The notes under the pieces: model-generated | Told to the model about the DNA's origin: nothing | Seen by the model: the letters and a program-made list of their open reading frames with translations, nothing else | Database searches by the model: none | DNA from: Methylococcales symbiont of Iophon sp. n. MRB-2018 | GTDB taxonomy: Bacteria > Pseudomonadota > Gammaproteobacteria > Methylococcales > Methylomonadaceae | Assembly (NCBI GenBank): GCA_003666325.1 | Contig: QPIL01000112.1 | Coordinates: forward strand, 1 to 51,219 | DNA: 51,219 bases | Direction of reading: 5' to 3' | Program-made: the position numbers and the translations under genes | Shown here: positions 22,988 to 30,828 of the stretch, piece by piece | How the letters are laid out: each line of letters starts with the position of its first letter | How positions within the stretch are numbered: the stretch's first letter is position 1

Positions 22988-23503
22988 ATGAGGGATTACT
23001 CTATGTACTTCTTGAGAAGGGGCTATAGCAAGCTGTGCGCTTTTTTCTGCTATTTTCTTAAATACAATGGCTGTAATAGCAACAGGAATTAAATAAACAA
23101 ACCATCCTCCTGAGTTTGAAATATATACTTTTTTAAGAATTAAATTAACGTTACCTACGATGCGTTTAATATCGTTATTGTTGCAATTATCAATAGTATC
23201 TCTTCTCTTTTTGATTGCCTCTCTTAACCGAGTATTATTTTCCATGTCAGATTGAAATTTTTTTTGAACAGATATAGTCAGCATGGGAAGCCTATTAGAA
23301 AATGAATTAATAGCTTCATGAACTAAATTAAAAGCAGGAATGTCTTTTTTATCTATCCCTTCAATCATTAACCACCTTAGCTCATCTCTTAGAGCGAAGA
23401 GTTCATTTCGACTATTTTGCCTAATACTAGGCAAGATAATTCCATCGTAAATAAAGTGAAGTATTGAGATAAATAGTATAAGTATAATAATTAGCGAGAT
23501 CAT
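22967..23503 (-). CDS. Membrane protein of unknown family, second gene of a two-gene cassette
   Basis: 178 residues. One transmembrane helix is at the N-terminus (about 2-20), and another is at about 133-149 (GWFVYLIPVAITAIVF), placing the charged, helical middle (30-125) on one side of the membrane. A segment NELFALRDELRWLMIE near residues 33-48 is a conspicuous amphipathic helix. The family is not recognised, and the tail overlaps the attC-like site. Its ATG overlaps the stop of the upstream small gene by 4 bp. Related architecture (small coupled membrane proteins on the minus strand in a cassette) is seen at 2440-3669. Confidence 0.6.
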   Translation of the reverse strand: MISLIIILILFISILHFIYDGIILPSIRQNSRNELFALRDELRWLMIEGIDKKDIPAFNLVHEAINSFSNRLPMLTISVQKKFQSDMENNTRLREAIKKRRDTIDNCNNNDIKRIVGNVNLILKKVYISNSGGWFVYLIPVAITAIVFKKIAEKSAQLAIAPSQEVHRVIPHTNNSMC

Positions 23504-23724
23504 TGGTCGCTCGATTTAAGTTTTTTCTTTGTTAACTGGTTTTGTAGTTTTGTCTTTTCAAGACTTATACGGTTAGTTTCTCTTGTAAAATTTGTACGCA
23601 TTATTTTTGCGTGAGCAAACCATCCTGAACAAACAACAAAAAGTAATATATAAGACCCTAATTCATTATTAACAAGGTGTTCAATTATTTTTCTGAGTAT
23701 AGTTGATAAATCTTGAGGGGGCAC
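23500..23724 (-). CDS. Small membrane protein, first gene of the cassette, 5' end uncertain
   Basis: 74 residues from the GTG at 23724, containing one transmembrane helix (SYILLFVVCSGWFAHA) and a basic coiled tail (RETNRISLEKTKLQNQL). The frame stays open upstream to 23883 and would add about 53 residues, including NHSWAKTVRDIVVASINKDQ and a second hydrophobic segment (LPILGVISIFLVILF), but no ATG, GTG or TTG is found there. The upstream residues look authentic, so the gene has probably lost its start codon or 5' end. The GTG start would omit the first transmembrane helix. The family is unrecognised. Confidence 0.5.
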   Translation of the reverse strand: MPPQDLSTILRKIIEHLVNNELGSYILLFVVCSGWFAHAKIMRTNFTRETNRISLEKTKLQNQLTKKKLKSSDQ

Positions 23725-24137
23725 TCTAAATAGGATAACAAGAAATATACTGATAACTCCAAGTATTGGTAATTGATCTTTATTAATAGAAGCAACAACA
23801 ATATCCCTAACAGTTTTTGCCCAGCTATGGTTGCTATTTTTCTTACCTTTACTCGATTTTCGACCCGTTCTAAAAGTGATTATTTATTGTTACTAAAGCA
23901 ATTGCGAATAAAGGTGTTTTTTTATGAACCCAACCTGGCAGGGCACCAGAAAAACAACATTTCTCCTATGCCAATTTTTCTTGGCACTAATTTGATATGA
24001 TATTAAAGTGTATATTTTATTTGAGTTTTGCACTATTGCGATGAAGCCCAAAAAATGTATTTATTTTTTTCTCCTAAAATTACCCCAATAAAAAACCCTA
24101 CACCAAAATGGGCGGATTGGCGTAGAGGTTTGATTTT

Positions 24138-24816
24138 TTAAAACTTAAATAATAACAAGGTCAGCGGCTCACTTCTGGGGTCGTTTTCGCCACGGTTATT
24201 TTGATAGTGGTAGATTAAATGGCAGTATTGGTATTCTCTGTCATCACCCGCTACCATGCTAAATACGGTATGTCCGACTGAATCAATATCCATAAATGGT
24301 TTAATGCTGGCACTTCAATAATGTCACTAAACGCGGTTTCACGGGCGATTTTTACTACCTTATCAAGCAAGCGGCGTTTGTTGTGGTCTGTCACGTCTGG
24401 TTGTTCAACTGCGATAATATTAACCAAATGCTGGGTGTCAGCCAGATACACAGTGGGGGCTTTTAATGGCACTGGAACGCGGGTTTTAGTGTCTTTGTCT
24501 TGATGAATGTAAAACGGGAATAATATTCATCCGTCAGCACAATAGGAGATTTTTTCAGTTGTTGTAGGTTACGGACAATGGTTAAAAAGTTTTTATATCG
24601 TATTTTAATATTGGTATTGACTGATCGAGTGCGTTGTTGCGGCTCAATGTATTGGTTGTATAACACTATCCATTCGTTGTATAAGGCTGTAATTTCGGTT
24701 ACTTGTTCGGTAGATAAGCCTAATCTTTCAGCAACACCTGCAGTAGTTAAATAAGTGTTAATTGTTTGCGCTTTTATTTGAAAATCTAGGTAGGCACTTG
24801 ATAGTATTATTATATT
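24138..24816 (-). pseudogene. Frameshifted remnant of an uncharacterised protein gene
   Basis: Three frames join to one plausible protein. The first is an N-terminal part (24816-24470, no start codon; IKAQTINTYLTTAG, LGLSTEQVTEITALYN, YIEPQQRTRSVN, VLTDEYYSRF). The second is a middle part in another frame (YIHQDKDTKTRVPVPLKAPTVYLADTQHL, KVVKIARETAF). The third is a C-terminal part in a third frame (FMDIDSVGHTVFSMVAGDD, IYHYQNNRGENDPRSEPLTL) ending at 24138. Two frameshifts plus the missing start show decay. The C-terminal portion has the look of a beta-sandwich domain. I do not recognise the family. Confidence 0.7.
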
Positions 24817-25092
24817 TTAATAAAATTTGTAATATAGCTAGTTTTTAAATATTTTAGTAGAATTTTTTGCAAGTAATTTTTGAGTTTTTTTAAATTTATT
24901 GGCTAAATCCCTTATAAACAAAGGATTGTAGAGGGTTTTTTCTAAATAAATTAGTGTTTTGCTAAGTTATGAAAAAAATTTCACACCTCCGAAGTTTTTT
25001 TTCAAATCCTTCAAATATTTTCTATACTACTCAATGGTATAGTAGTTGCACTTAATGCAGAGATAGCTAATGGAAATGTTGCAGGAACTACT

Positions 25093-25187
25093 AACAGTAT
25101 TTATCAAGATGGTAAACAACAGCACTCTACAAAACTCACCGCTGAATATTTAACCGAGTTATTTAAACCAATCACTTCATGAATTTT
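25093..25187 (+). repeat. Second copy of the helicase gene end
   Basis: It matches 22783-22877 (about 86 percent identity, counted by eye) and would encode SIYQDGKQQHSTKLTAEYLTE before the same LFKPITS stop. The TGA overlaps the ATG of the glycosyltransferase (ATGA), the arrangement expected of the ancestral operon. It is not preceded by the rest of the helicase. Confidence 0.85.
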
Positions 25188-25871
25188 TCCATCATCATCC
25201 CTACTCTGAATGAAGCGGATAATATTCAATCCTGTTTGCAATCAGTACAAGCCCAGAATCAACAGTATGAAATCATTGTTGTCGATGCTGGAAGTATGGA
25301 TAATACAATAGAAAATGCTAGACCCTTGGCTGATAAAATTATTCACTCCGATAAGGGTCGCGCCACGCAGATGAATGAGGGAGCTAAATCTGCCAGCGGT
25401 GATATTTTGCTTTTTCTACATGCTGATACCCATCTTCCAAAAAATGCTTTAGACAGTCTCAGCCAGCTATTTAAACAGCAACATAGTACCTGGGGGCGAT
25501 TTAATATTACACTCACAGGTCAACACTATCTATTAAAAGTGATTGCCTGGTTTATGAACTGGCGATCTTGTCTAACGGGAATTGCCACCGGTGATCAGGT
25601 GATATTTATCAAAAAATCATTATTTGAGCAGGTGAATGGTTATGCTGAAATTGCTTTAATGGAAGATATTGAATTATGTAGCAGGCTAAAAAAAATCAGC
25701 CGTCCGCATTGTCTAAAAACCAGAGTAATAAGTTCAGGACGGCGTTGGGAACAATACGGTGTTGTTAAGGTTGTTGTTCTAATGTGGAGCATACGGCTGC
25801 GATATTTCTTTGGTGAGGCGCCAGAAACACTAAACACACTTTATGCAAAAGGAAAATTACGGAAAACTTGA
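25179..25871 (+). CDS. Glycosyltransferase, TIGR04283 (arsenosugar-cluster/rSAM-associated) type
   Basis: 230 residues of GT-A fold family 2: FSIIIPTLNEADNIQSCL at the N-terminus, VVDAGSMDNT (usual DGGS changed to DAGS), ADKIIHSDKGRATQMNEGA, and LLFLHADT for metal binding. TGIATGDQVIFIKKSLFEQVNGYAEIALMEDIELCSRL follows. GRATQMN and the HADTHLP block are typical of the TIGR04283 group, which accompanies arsS/arsM. The ATG overlaps the TGA of the duplicated helicase end. It probably supplies the sugar transfer in the same pathway, now separated by the helicase and an insertion. Linkage is inference. Confidence 0.85.
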   Translation: MNFSIIIPTLNEADNIQSCLQSVQAQNQQYEIIVVDAGSMDNTIENARPLADKIIHSDKGRATQMNEGAKSASGDILLFLHADTHLPKNALDSLSQLFKQQHSTWGRFNITLTGQHYLLKVIAWFMNWRSCLTGIATGDQVIFIKKSLFEQVNGYAEIALMEDIELCSRLKKISRPHCLKTRVISSGRRWEQYGVVKVVVLMWSIRLRYFFGEAPETLNTLYAKGKLRKT

Positions 25872-26668
25872 TTAGACTCTCAATCGCATTAGCTGTTTTT
25901 TTGCTGATGATTGGCTGGGAATATTTTAAGCCAAGAAGAAAACAAAATATCACCCGTAAAAAACGCTGGCCTGTGAATATAGCTTTAGCGGTCACTAATA
26001 TGGTTTTAATGCGTCTAACAGTAGGCAACCTCGCCTATTTAAGTGCAGTCCATGCAACTGAGCAATCATGGGGGCTATTAAATCAATTTGCCTTAACACC
26101 GTGGGCAAGTATTGTTATCACTTTATTGTTACTTGATTTAGCCATCTATGGACAGCATGTTCTTAGCCATAAATGGTCACTACTATGGCGCTTGCATAAA
26201 GTCCATCATACCGATCTGGAATTAGATGCCAGTTCTGCGGTGCGTTTTCACCCCTTGGAAATCATCATTTCCATGGGCTACAAAGTCGCTTGCATCTACT
26301 TATTGGGTGCCAACCCTATTGCTGTTATCGCCTTTGAAATCATCCTGAATGCTACAGCCACCTTCAACCACAGCAATATTGATTTACCTTTAAAAGTTGA
26401 TAGTATTTTACGCTGGATATTAATTACGCCCGACACACATCGCATCCATCATTCAACAGTTAAAGCTGAGACAAACAGTAATTACGGGTTTTCTATTGTG
26501 CTATGGGATAGGGTATTTAAAACCTATCAGCCAGAACCCGAAAAAAGTCAGACAACACTGGAAATAGGTTTGCCCGAATATAGAAATCAAACAGATTTAA
26601 GTTTTATGCGCTGTCTATTACTGCCATTTAAAGCACAAGGGTTTAAAACCAATAAGAATAATCAATAG
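25868..26668 (+). CDS. Fatty acid hydroxylase/sterol desaturase family membrane enzyme
   Basis: 266 residues with about four hydrophobic segments and the three histidine boxes of the family: YGQHVLSHKW, LWRLHKVHHTDLELD, and TPDTHRIHHSTVKAETNSNYGFSIVLWDRVF. It has a di-iron active site in the membrane. The start is TTG at 25868, overlapping the glycosyltransferase stop by 4 bp (TTGA), so the two are translationally coupled. Family members hydroxylate or desaturate lipids. Coupling to a GT of the arsenosugar type suggests a role with a lipid or sugar product, but the substrate is not deducible. Confidence 0.85.
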   Translation: MIRLSIALAVFLLMIGWEYFKPRRKQNITRKKRWPVNIALAVTNMVLMRLTVGNLAYLSAVHATEQSWGLLNQFALTPWASIVITLLLLDLAIYGQHVLSHKWSLLWRLHKVHHTDLELDASSAVRFHPLEIIISMGYKVACIYLLGANPIAVIAFEIILNATATFNHSNIDLPLKVDSILRWILITPDTHRIHHSTVKAETNSNYGFSIVLWDRVFKTYQPEPEKSQTTLEIGLPEYRNQTDLSFMRCLLLPFKAQGFKTNKNNQ

Positions 26669-26752
26669 TAAAACAGCAATACTGACCCTAGTTTGAATAC
26701 AAGACAGTCCCAGCAAAAAGGTAAATCGCTGTGTACTGGTCAAGCTGTGGAA

Positions 26753-27046
26753 TTATTTTTTTCCGCCCGAAGAGCCTGCTTGATGAAAACCCGCTGGAAG
26801 TTGACCATAGTCACCTTCACCAAAAAAGAAACCCATCATGTGTTTTTCTATCAAGGCAAAACTGTCAACATCCATGGTGCTAATGCCATTTTCATTAATT
26901 ATAGTGGTTAATCTCTCCAGCCATTTTTTCCACCCTTCTTTGGAAACATGCTGAAAAATTCTTTGCCCTAATTCACCTGGGTGGGTGAGTTTGTCTAATC
27001 CTTCAGCGTCGTGCTTTAAAACAACACAATTAACTAATTTTCCCAT
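26753..27046 (-). CDS. yggX: Fe(2+)-trafficking/oxidative damage protection protein YggX
   Basis: 97 residues. The family core is NCVVLKHDAEGLDKLTHPGELGQRIFQHVSKEGWKKWLERLTTIINENGI, including the conserved N-terminal Cys. The motif MGFFFGEG matches the usual end. After it there is a 19-residue extension, DYGQLPAGFHQAGSSGGKK, not seen in standard YggX (about 90 residues). It helps protect Fe-S clusters from oxidation. It lies 9 bp downstream of the AmmeMemoRadiSam-type gene on the same strand, so probably the two are co-transcribed. 26669-26752 has no gene. Confidence 0.92.
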   Translation of the reverse strand: MGKLVNCVVLKHDAEGLDKLTHPGELGQRIFQHVSKEGWKKWLERLTTIINENGISTMDVDSFALIEKHMMGFFFGEGDYGQLPAGFHQAGSSGGKK

Positions 27047-27055
27047 AACACCGCC

Positions 27056-28126
27056 TTAATTTAAAATATTTTGTGATCGTTCAAATTTTTTAAGTAAAAC
27101 ACCTTCGTCACCACAGCAGCTAGCCGCACATTGTTTGACTTCATTTGTGTTGGTATTATTGTCATTAATATAATGGCTGACGGGTTGGTTTTCTGCGGCA
27201 CAGTCACAGCCCTTATCATTATAAACATAACTATTTGTTAGCCCTGCTTTTTGGGCTTGGTCTTGTGCGCAAAATAAAGACTCTTCTGCTGTAGCAGGAA
27301 TATGGCTGAGTTGATAGGCTGGGAAAAAACGGGTGATATGCCACGGGCTGTCTTTACCTAGATTATCTCTTATCCAGCAAGCAATTTGATAATACTGTTC
27401 TGGGACATCATTCTTACCAGGAATAATGTTGGTGCGTGTTTCAACGTGAATACCTAGATCGTGCGCTTTTTTTATGCAATGAAGGACTTGCTTGACTGTG
27501 GCGGGTCGACAAATTTCTTGATAAAAATCATCCTCCATACTTTTAATATCAGAGCACAGTACATCAATATAAGGTGCAACCAATTCTAGGGCTTCATCGC
27601 TAATATAGCTGTTAGAGACATAAACGGTATAGAGACCCGCTTGTTTTGCTATTTTAGCCACATCTAACACATATTCTAACCACACGGCAGGCTCTGAATA
27701 GGTAAAGGCAATACCTTGTACACCAGCCTTTAATGCTGATTCAACCAGAGATTCTGCTGCCACCCATGCTGCTTTAGATTGACCTTTTGCCAGATCATCT
27801 AAAGCATCGACACCCCATGATATTTCCAGATTGTGGCACCCTTTGCAACGAAAGCTGCAACCATAACTCCCAACCGACATCACTCGCGTTCCTGGGCGAA
27901 AATGTTTGACTGGTTTTTCTTCAATCCCATCTATATTTATGGATGATAAAATACCATACGATAGATTATATAAAGTGCCATTACGATTAACATGTGCTTG
28001 GCAAAAACCACGTTGGCCATGACCAATTTTACAACGCCACAAACAAAGATTGCATCGGGTTGTGCCATTGCTGAGCTTTTCTTGAAGGCGTGTTTTTACC
28101 AGCTGATATTGTGTGAGTTTAGACAT
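27056..28126 (-). CDS. AmmeMemoRadiSam-system radical SAM enzyme
   Basis: 356 residues from the ATG at 28126. The N-terminal part is CNLCLWRCKIG with a paired-cysteine fold. The SAM cluster CSFRCKGCHNLEISW (CxxxCxxC) and GIAFTYSEPAVWLEYVLDVA are typical of the activase-like AmmeMemoRadiSam family, normally linked with AMMECR1 and MEMO proteins. Those partners are not within this window. The C-terminus carries a Cys-rich tail (CDCAAE, CAASCCGDEG) where relatives usually have a CxxC. It is followed by yggX. Activity is unknown even for the family, so only the class is assigned. Confidence 0.85.
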   Translation of the reverse strand: MSKLTQYQLVKTRLQEKLSNGTTRCNLCLWRCKIGHGQRGFCQAHVNRNGTLYNLSYGILSSINIDGIEEKPVKHFRPGTRVMSVGSYGCSFRCKGCHNLEISWGVDALDDLAKGQSKAAWVAAESLVESALKAGVQGIAFTYSEPAVWLEYVLDVAKIAKQAGLYTVYVSNSYISDEALELVAPYIDVLCSDIKSMEDDFYQEICRPATVKQVLHCIKKAHDLGIHVETRTNIIPGKNDVPEQYYQIACWIRDNLGKDSPWHITRFFPAYQLSHIPATAEESLFCAQDQAQKAGLTNSYVYNDKGCDCAAENQPVSHYINDNNTNTNEVKQCAASCCGDEGVLLKKFERSQNILN

Positions 28127-28397
28127 GATTAAAATGGATAACAAAAAAATAATTATATTTGAATACGTTTAAGTAATTTACATAAACTAATTAACCACAG
28201 AAGAAATTACTACATTAAATGAGATGGATAAAAATCATCTCTTACTTTTGAGTAGAAAACGAGCCATCCCACTTTATTAAGCTATTAAGGGAATGTAACC
28301 CCTATGATTTGTTTAACTTATGGATTGAATGCACCGTTGCCTTTCTGTTGATAGTAATTAAGGGTGAATCTGTCAATCTCCTAAACCCATGTTTTTA

Positions 28398-28474
28398 TGG
28401 CGTCCCCGGACGGAGTCGAACCGCCAATCTATCCCTTAGGAGGGGATTGCATTATCCAATTATGCTACGGGGAC
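28398..28474 (-). tRNA. tRNA-Arg (CCT anticodon)
   Basis: 77 nt on the minus strand. GTCCCCG pairs with CGGGGAC, discriminator G and CCA are encoded, and the T-loop GGTTCGACTCC is intact. The anticodon stem-loop is CCCCTCCTAAGGG with anticodon CCT. The D-loop ATAATTGGATAAT is normal. Flanking 28145-28397 contains no gene that I can support. Confidence 0.93.
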
Positions 28475-28600
28475 TTTGGGTTAATTATAACAAGAATCCT
28501 GAGATTATATGCGGACAAGCTTACGACTATTATTTTGATAGGTCTTAAATTCGCACCATAAACGCACCACCTAGTTTAACCTGCTCTTTTACCGCCCCTC

Positions 28601-29281
28601 TTAACTTGTTTCCATTACAGTTATATTGGATTTATACACATTTTTTTTGGCTTTTCTGAGTTGAAAAATAGCATTTAAGTCTTGCACTTGACTATAACGA
28701 ACATTCAAATCTTTGAGAATACCTGTCTCCAGTGTATAAATACAGCCATGCACACTGATTTCCTTGTTATTACGCCAAGCTCTTTGTACCATGGTAGTGT
28801 GACAAATATTTTTCACTTGTTCAATCACATTCAATTCACATAATCTATCTAAGCGCTCAGTTTCATCGCTGTATTCTTGTAACTCATGCTGATATTTTTG
28901 GTGTACATTTTTAATGTGACAGAGCCAGTTATCTATCAAGCCAAGTTCTATAGATTGCATAGATGCTAAAACACCTCCACAGCCATAATGACCACAGACA
29001 ATGATATGCTTAACTTTTAAGATTTCTACAGCATATTGAATGACCGACAAACAATTCAAGTCAGTAGGCACTACGACATTAGCAATATTACGATGAACAA
29101 ATAACTCCCCTGGTTGCAAGCCTACTAATTGCTCAGATGCAACCCGACTATCGGAACAACCTATCCATAAGTAATCTGGCGATTGCTGCTTAGATAAATC
29201 AGAAAAAAATGTGGGCTTTTCTTGGTTAATCCGATCAGCCCATTTAATATTATTTTCGTAGAGTTTTTTTAAGTGCTTCAT
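28601..29281 (-). CDS. can: Beta-carbonic anhydrase
   Basis: 226 residues. Zinc ligands and active site are C42 in WIGCSDSR (with D44 and R46), then H98 and C101 in HIIVCGHYGCGGV. The N-terminal LYENNIKWADRINQEKPTFF and the HRNIANVV segment are typical. It interconverts CO2 and bicarbonate in the cytoplasm, which helps carboxylation and pH balance. It is a single gene between tRNA-Arg and mnmE, on the same strand as mnmE but 139 bp away, so it is likely separately transcribed. Confidence 0.95.
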   Translation of the reverse strand: MKHLKKLYENNIKWADRINQEKPTFFSDLSKQQSPDYLWIGCSDSRVASEQLVGLQPGELFVHRNIANVVVPTDLNCLSVIQYAVEILKVKHIIVCGHYGCGGVLASMQSIELGLIDNWLCHIKNVHQKYQHELQEYSDETERLDRLCELNVIEQVKNICHTTMVQRAWRNNKEISVHGCIYTLETGILKDLNVRYSQVQDLNAIFQLRKAKKNVYKSNITVMETS

Positions 29282-29420
29282 AATTAAAAATGATTGTAAT
29301 TTTGCATATTATACCAGAGTAATCCAAAAAACTTATTCTGTGTTTATGGTTTTTTATATTACTTTCAATAACTTATGGTTTGTTGACGGAAACCAACTAG
29401 ATTTTGAAACGGATAATTAG

Positions 29421-30764
29421 TTACTTTCCAATACAAAAAGAACTAAAAATCTTACCCAACAAATCATCAGAACTAAATACTCCGGTAATTTCTGCTAGGC
29501 TGTTTTGAGCTTGTTTTAAATCTTCTGCTACTAATTCACCCGCCTGGTTTTGTATTTGTAGTTTTGCATCTTCCACATAATTTTGCGCTGAATTTAATGC
29601 TTCTATATGTCTTGTTCTGGCTATAAAAACATCGTCTGACCCACCTTTAAAGCCTACGCTGTTTTTCAAATGATTAGTTAATAATTCAATACCTATTTGT
29701 TGTTTTACTGACAAATAAATCTCGCTTTGATGATCCAACTCAATGATTTTAGGCTCTATTCCAGATAGGTCAATCTTGTTATAAACTTTAGTAATATCCA
29801 AACCCTTTGGCAAAGTATTAACAATCGATTCAGTTTCTGGATCTGTACTATCTATAATTAATAAGATTTTATCGGCCTGCCTAATTTGTTTATGGGCTCT
29901 GCGTATGCCTTCTTTTTCTACTATATTGTGACTTTCCCTTAAGCCTGCGGTATCAATTATGTGCAGTGGCATACCATCAATTTGTATTCGTTCTTTCAAT
30001 ATATCTCTTGTAGTCCCTGCTACTTCAGTCACAATAGCAACTTCATGTCCTGCTAATACATTGAGCAAACTCGATTTACCCACGTTCGGTTTACCTGCTA
30101 AAACGACGGTCATCCCATCGCGTAATAATCGTCCTTGTTGTGCAGTTTTTTGTATCTTATAAATTTTCGCGGAAATTTCATTGATTTTATTTGCAACAAT
30201 ACCATCGGATAAAAAATCAATTTCTTCGTCAACAAAGTCTATGGCAGCCTCTACATACACTCTCAACTCAGTAAGTTGCTCAACGAGTTCATTAATCTGT
30301 TTTGAAAACACACCTTGCATGGACTTTTGTGAAGAACGCACGGCTTGTTCTGTACTGCTTTCTATTAAATCAGCAACTGCTTCTGCTTGTGCTAAATCCA
30401 ATTTATTATTGAGAAACGCTCGTTCTGTAAATTCACCTGGTTTAGCTAGTCGAGCACCTAAACTTAGCACTCTTCTTAGCAACATATCTAAAACAACCGA
30501 TCCACCGTGTCCTTGTAGCTCGATAGTATCTTCTCCTGTATAGGAAGAAGGATTAGGAAAAAATAGAAGAATACCTGAATCAATAACAGATCTGTCTTGA
30601 TCTTTAAATGAAGTAAATAAAGCTTGTCTGGGAAGAAATGATTTTGTAGTCAGTTGTTTGCCAATCCGAATGGCTAAACAACCTGAAATTCTGATAATAC
30701 CAACACCACCATTACCTGATGGCGTGGCAATTGCAGCGATAGTATCTAAAATATTGTATTGCAC
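29421..30764 (-). CDS. mnmE: tRNA modification GTPase MnmE
   Basis: Acts with MnmG to form the 5-aminomethyl-type modification at U34. 447 residues. The N-terminal tetrahydrofolate-binding domain begins DTIAAIATPSGNGGVGIIRISG. The G domain has GKPNVGKSSLLNVLAG, GTTRD and DTAGLRES. The terminal CIGK is the conserved catalytic cysteine motif. It is the distal gene in the rpmH-rnpA-yidD-yidC-mnmE order. MnmG (gidA) is not in this window, while its usual neighbours by the origin are absent too. Confidence 0.96.
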   Translation of the reverse strand: MQYNILDTIAAIATPSGNGGVGIIRISGCLAIRIGKQLTTKSFLPRQALFTSFKDQDRSVIDSGILLFFPNPSSYTGEDTIELQGHGGSVVLDMLLRRVLSLGARLAKPGEFTERAFLNNKLDLAQAEAVADLIESSTEQAVRSSQKSMQGVFSKQINELVEQLTELRVYVEAAIDFVDEEIDFLSDGIVANKINEISAKIYKIQKTAQQGRLLRDGMTVVLAGKPNVGKSSLLNVLAGHEVAIVTEVAGTTRDILKERIQIDGMPLHIIDTAGLRESHNIVEKEGIRRAHKQIRQADKILLIIDSTDPETESIVNTLPKGLDITKVYNKIDLSGIEPKIIELDHQSEIYLSVKQQIGIELLTNHLKNSVGFKGGSDDVFIARTRHIEALNSAQNYVEDAKLQIQNQAGELVAEDLKQAQNSLAEITGVFSSDDLLGKIFSSFCIGK

Positions 30765-30828
30765 GGGGAATTAAAACACTATGCTACCAAGCTAATCAAT
30801 CTGGCTAACCTAGTAGCATAAAAACAAT

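Larger units (their letters stand above)
22878..25092. mobile_element. Insertion between helicase and glycosyltransferase genes (cassette-like DNA)
   Basis: This 2.2-kb block lies between two copies of the helicase gene end. It contains an attC-like arm related to the cassettes at 2.4-3.9 kb, two small membrane-protein genes, and a frameshifted gene remnant, all on the minus strand, unlike the plus-strand neighbours. 23884-24137 and 24817-25092 are without a recognisable gene and are very AT-rich. No integrase or transposase is present, so the entry mechanism is inferred: cassette-type insertion or recombination using the gene-end repeats. Confidence 0.6.

Noticed and set aside
23773-24000. 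Plus-strand frame in the insertion
   Set aside because: It is antisense to the open upstream extension of the minus-strand small membrane gene and shows no family or start context.
28309-28548. Frame of 79 residues over tRNA-Arg
   Set aside because: It includes the tRNA-Arg gene on the other strand; the PGRSRTANLS segment is just translated tRNA.
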